The notes beneath the pieces are model-generated. The model had not been told where the DNA came from, made no database searches, and saw only the letters and a list, made by a program, of their open reading frames with translations. A DNA stretch of 64,000 nucleotides from Amycolatopsis sp. cg9. GTDB taxonomy: Bacteria > Actinomycetota > Actinomycetes > Mycobacteriales > Pseudonocardiaceae. Position 1 is the first letter of the stretch. Every line of letters starts with the position of its first letter. The position numbers and the translations under genes are program-made. The stretch spans positions 5,564,501-5,628,500 of the forward strand of contig NZ_CP166850.1 in the NCBI RefSeq assembly GCF_041346945.1, read 5' to 3'. This document shows, piece after piece, positions 63,055 through 64,000 of the stretch.

Positions 63055-64000
63055 TCAGCCCTTCGCCTGCTCGAGCTGCCCGTTCACGGTCTCCAGAAGC
63101 TCGGTCCAGGACTTCTCGAACTTCTCGACGCCTTCGTTCTCCAGCACCAGGAACACGTCGGTGATGTCGATGCCGACGGCCTCGAGCTCGTCGAAGACCT
63201 CCTGCGCTTCGGCGCCGCGCCCGGTGACCTGGTCGCCCTTGAGGTCAGCATGCTCCGCGACGGCGTCCAGGGTCTTCTCCGGCATGGTGTTGACGGTGTC
63301 CTTGACCACCAGGTCGTCGACGTAGAGCGTCGGCGAGTAGTCCGGGTTCTTCACCCCGGTCGAAGCCCACAGCGGGCGCTGCGCGTGGGCGCCGTCGGCC
63401 GCGAGGGCCTGCCAGCGGTCGGAGGCGAACAGCTCCTCGAAGGCCGCGTAGGCGAGCCGGGCGTTGGCGACGGCGGCCTTGCCGCGCAGGGCCTTGGCCT
63501 CGTCGGTGCCGATGGCGTCCAGGCGCTTGTCGATCTCGGTGTCCACGCGGGAGACGAAGAACGACGCCACCGAGTGGATGCCGCGCAGGTCGTGGCCGTT
63601 GGCCTTCGCCTGCTCCAGGCCGGCGAAGTAGGCCTCGATGACCTTCTTGTACCGCTCGACGGAGAAGATCAGCGTGACGTTGACGCTGATGCCCTCGGCG
63701 AGCGTGGCGGTGATCGCCGGCAGGCCCTCTTCGGTGGCCGGGATCTTGATCAGCACGTTCGGCCGGTCGACGGTCTTCCACAGGTCCTTCGCCTCGGCCA
63801 CCGTCTTCTCGGTGTCCTTGGCCAGGCGCGGGTCGACCTCGATCGAGACGCGGCCGTCGACGCCGTCCGTGGCGTTGTAGACCTCGCGGAACAGGTCGGC
63901 GGCGTTGCGCACGTCGGTCGTCGTCAGGTCGCGGATGGTGGCCTCGACGTCGGCGTTCTGGGCGGCGAGCTCGCGCGTCCGCTCGTCGTAGGCGTCACCC
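63055..64000 (-). CDS. tal: Transaldolase (5'-truncated at window edge)
   Basis: Transfers dihydroxyacetone units between sugar phosphates in the non-oxidative pentose phosphate pathway. The N-terminal part lies beyond the window; the frame is open to base 63999. The visible part has [37 protein letters not shown], and [13 protein letters not shown] with the Schiff-base lysine, and ends near [17 protein letters not shown]. The next gene upstream would be expected to be transketolase. It heads the tal-pgi-zwf-opcA-pgl series as seen here. Confidence 0.95.
   Translation of the reverse strand, partial: GDAYDERTRELAAQNADVEATIRDLTTTDVRNAADLFREVYNATDGVDGRVSIEVDPRLAKDTEKTVAEAKDLWKTVDRPNVLIKIPATEEGLPAITATLAEGISVNVTLIFSVERYKKVIEAYFAGLEQAKANGHDLRGIHSVASFFVSRVDTEIDKRLDAIGTDEAKALRGKAAVANARLAYAAFEELFASDRWQALAADGAHAQRPLWASTGVKNPDYSPTLYVDDLVVKDTVNTMPEKTLDAVAEHADLKGDQVTGRGAEAQEVFDELEAVGIDITDVFLVLENEGVEKFEKSWTELLETVNGQLEQAKG

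Overview
This window is high-GC actinobacterial DNA. It has frequent GTG starts, 4-bp ATGA/GTGA gene overlaps and several apparently leaderless promoters (TANNNT about 6-8 nt before the start codon). The housekeeping order coaBC-metK-priA ... fmt-rsmB-rpe-ribE-ribBA-ribH-PH protein-uvrC-rapZ-yvcK-whiA ... gap-pgk-tpiA-secG-rbpA ... pgl-opcA-zwf-pgi-tal is the order known from Mycobacterium and relatives. Gene content and style of intergenic DNA suggest Pseudonocardiaceae, most likely Amycolatopsis; the genus is inferred, not proven.

Layout. 1-4.5 kb: end of coaBC, metK and a helicase-degenerate priA. 4.5-11.1 kb: accessory genes (PaaX-like regulator, MHS-family transporter, a secreted pyroglutamyl-peptidase-like protein with Ser at the Cys nucleophile position, GH25 lysozyme, gamma-glutamyltransferase). 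11.1-11.7 kb: a gene-free stretch with several hairpins, an inverted pair of perfect DnaA boxes and a proline-rich 15-codon leader ORF coupled to fmt. 11.7-14.6 kb: fmt, rsmB and a small flavoprotein, followed by a roughly 350-bp GGTC/GGCC-type tandem repeat. 15-20.8 kb: two tandem secreted beta-lactamase-fold hydrolases, alkaline phosphatase with a PHO-box-like site, and a two-component system. 20.9-24.5 kb: rpe and the riboflavin genes ribE, ribBA and ribH (ribD is absent), ending with a PH-domain membrane protein. 24.5-25.1 kb: a frameshifted fragment of SecD on the minus strand. 25.1-31.7 kb: exonuclease III, a secreted trypsin-like protease, then uvrC-rapZ-yvcK-whiA.

31.7-50.9 kb lies between whiA and gap, genes that are normally close together, and behaves as an accessory insertion. 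It carries GpgS, a sterol-desaturase-like enzyme with a divergent TetR, a large secreted sugar-dehydrogenase fusion, an unexpected HemF, and small flavin/F420-type enzymes. It also carries a three-gene SMC-type operon resembling MukFEB/MksFEB/Wadjet JetABC (kleisin-like, KITE-like, 1486-aa SMC-like ATPase) with no JetD nuclease nearby. That operon is the strongest candidate for an undescribed system: its ATPase departs from the usual P-loop (ENGGGKS) and has Asn where the Walker B catalytic Glu is expected (LFLDNP).

50.9-54.8 kb: lower glycolysis (gap-pgk-tpiA), then secG and rbpA. 54.8-58.1 kb: an orphan histidine kinase and an FAD monooxygenase/TetR divergent pair. 58.1-64 kb: a tightly overlapped minus-strand operon tal-pgi-zwf-opcA-pgl feeding glucose 6-phosphate into the oxidative pentose phosphate pathway; tal runs off the right edge. 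Long, near-perfect intergenic palindromes recur at 2.3, 11.2-11.5, 31.7 and 58.1 kb, several sharing a TGAAGG...CACC core. No tRNA, rRNA, insertion sequence, prophage or CRISPR array was recognised.
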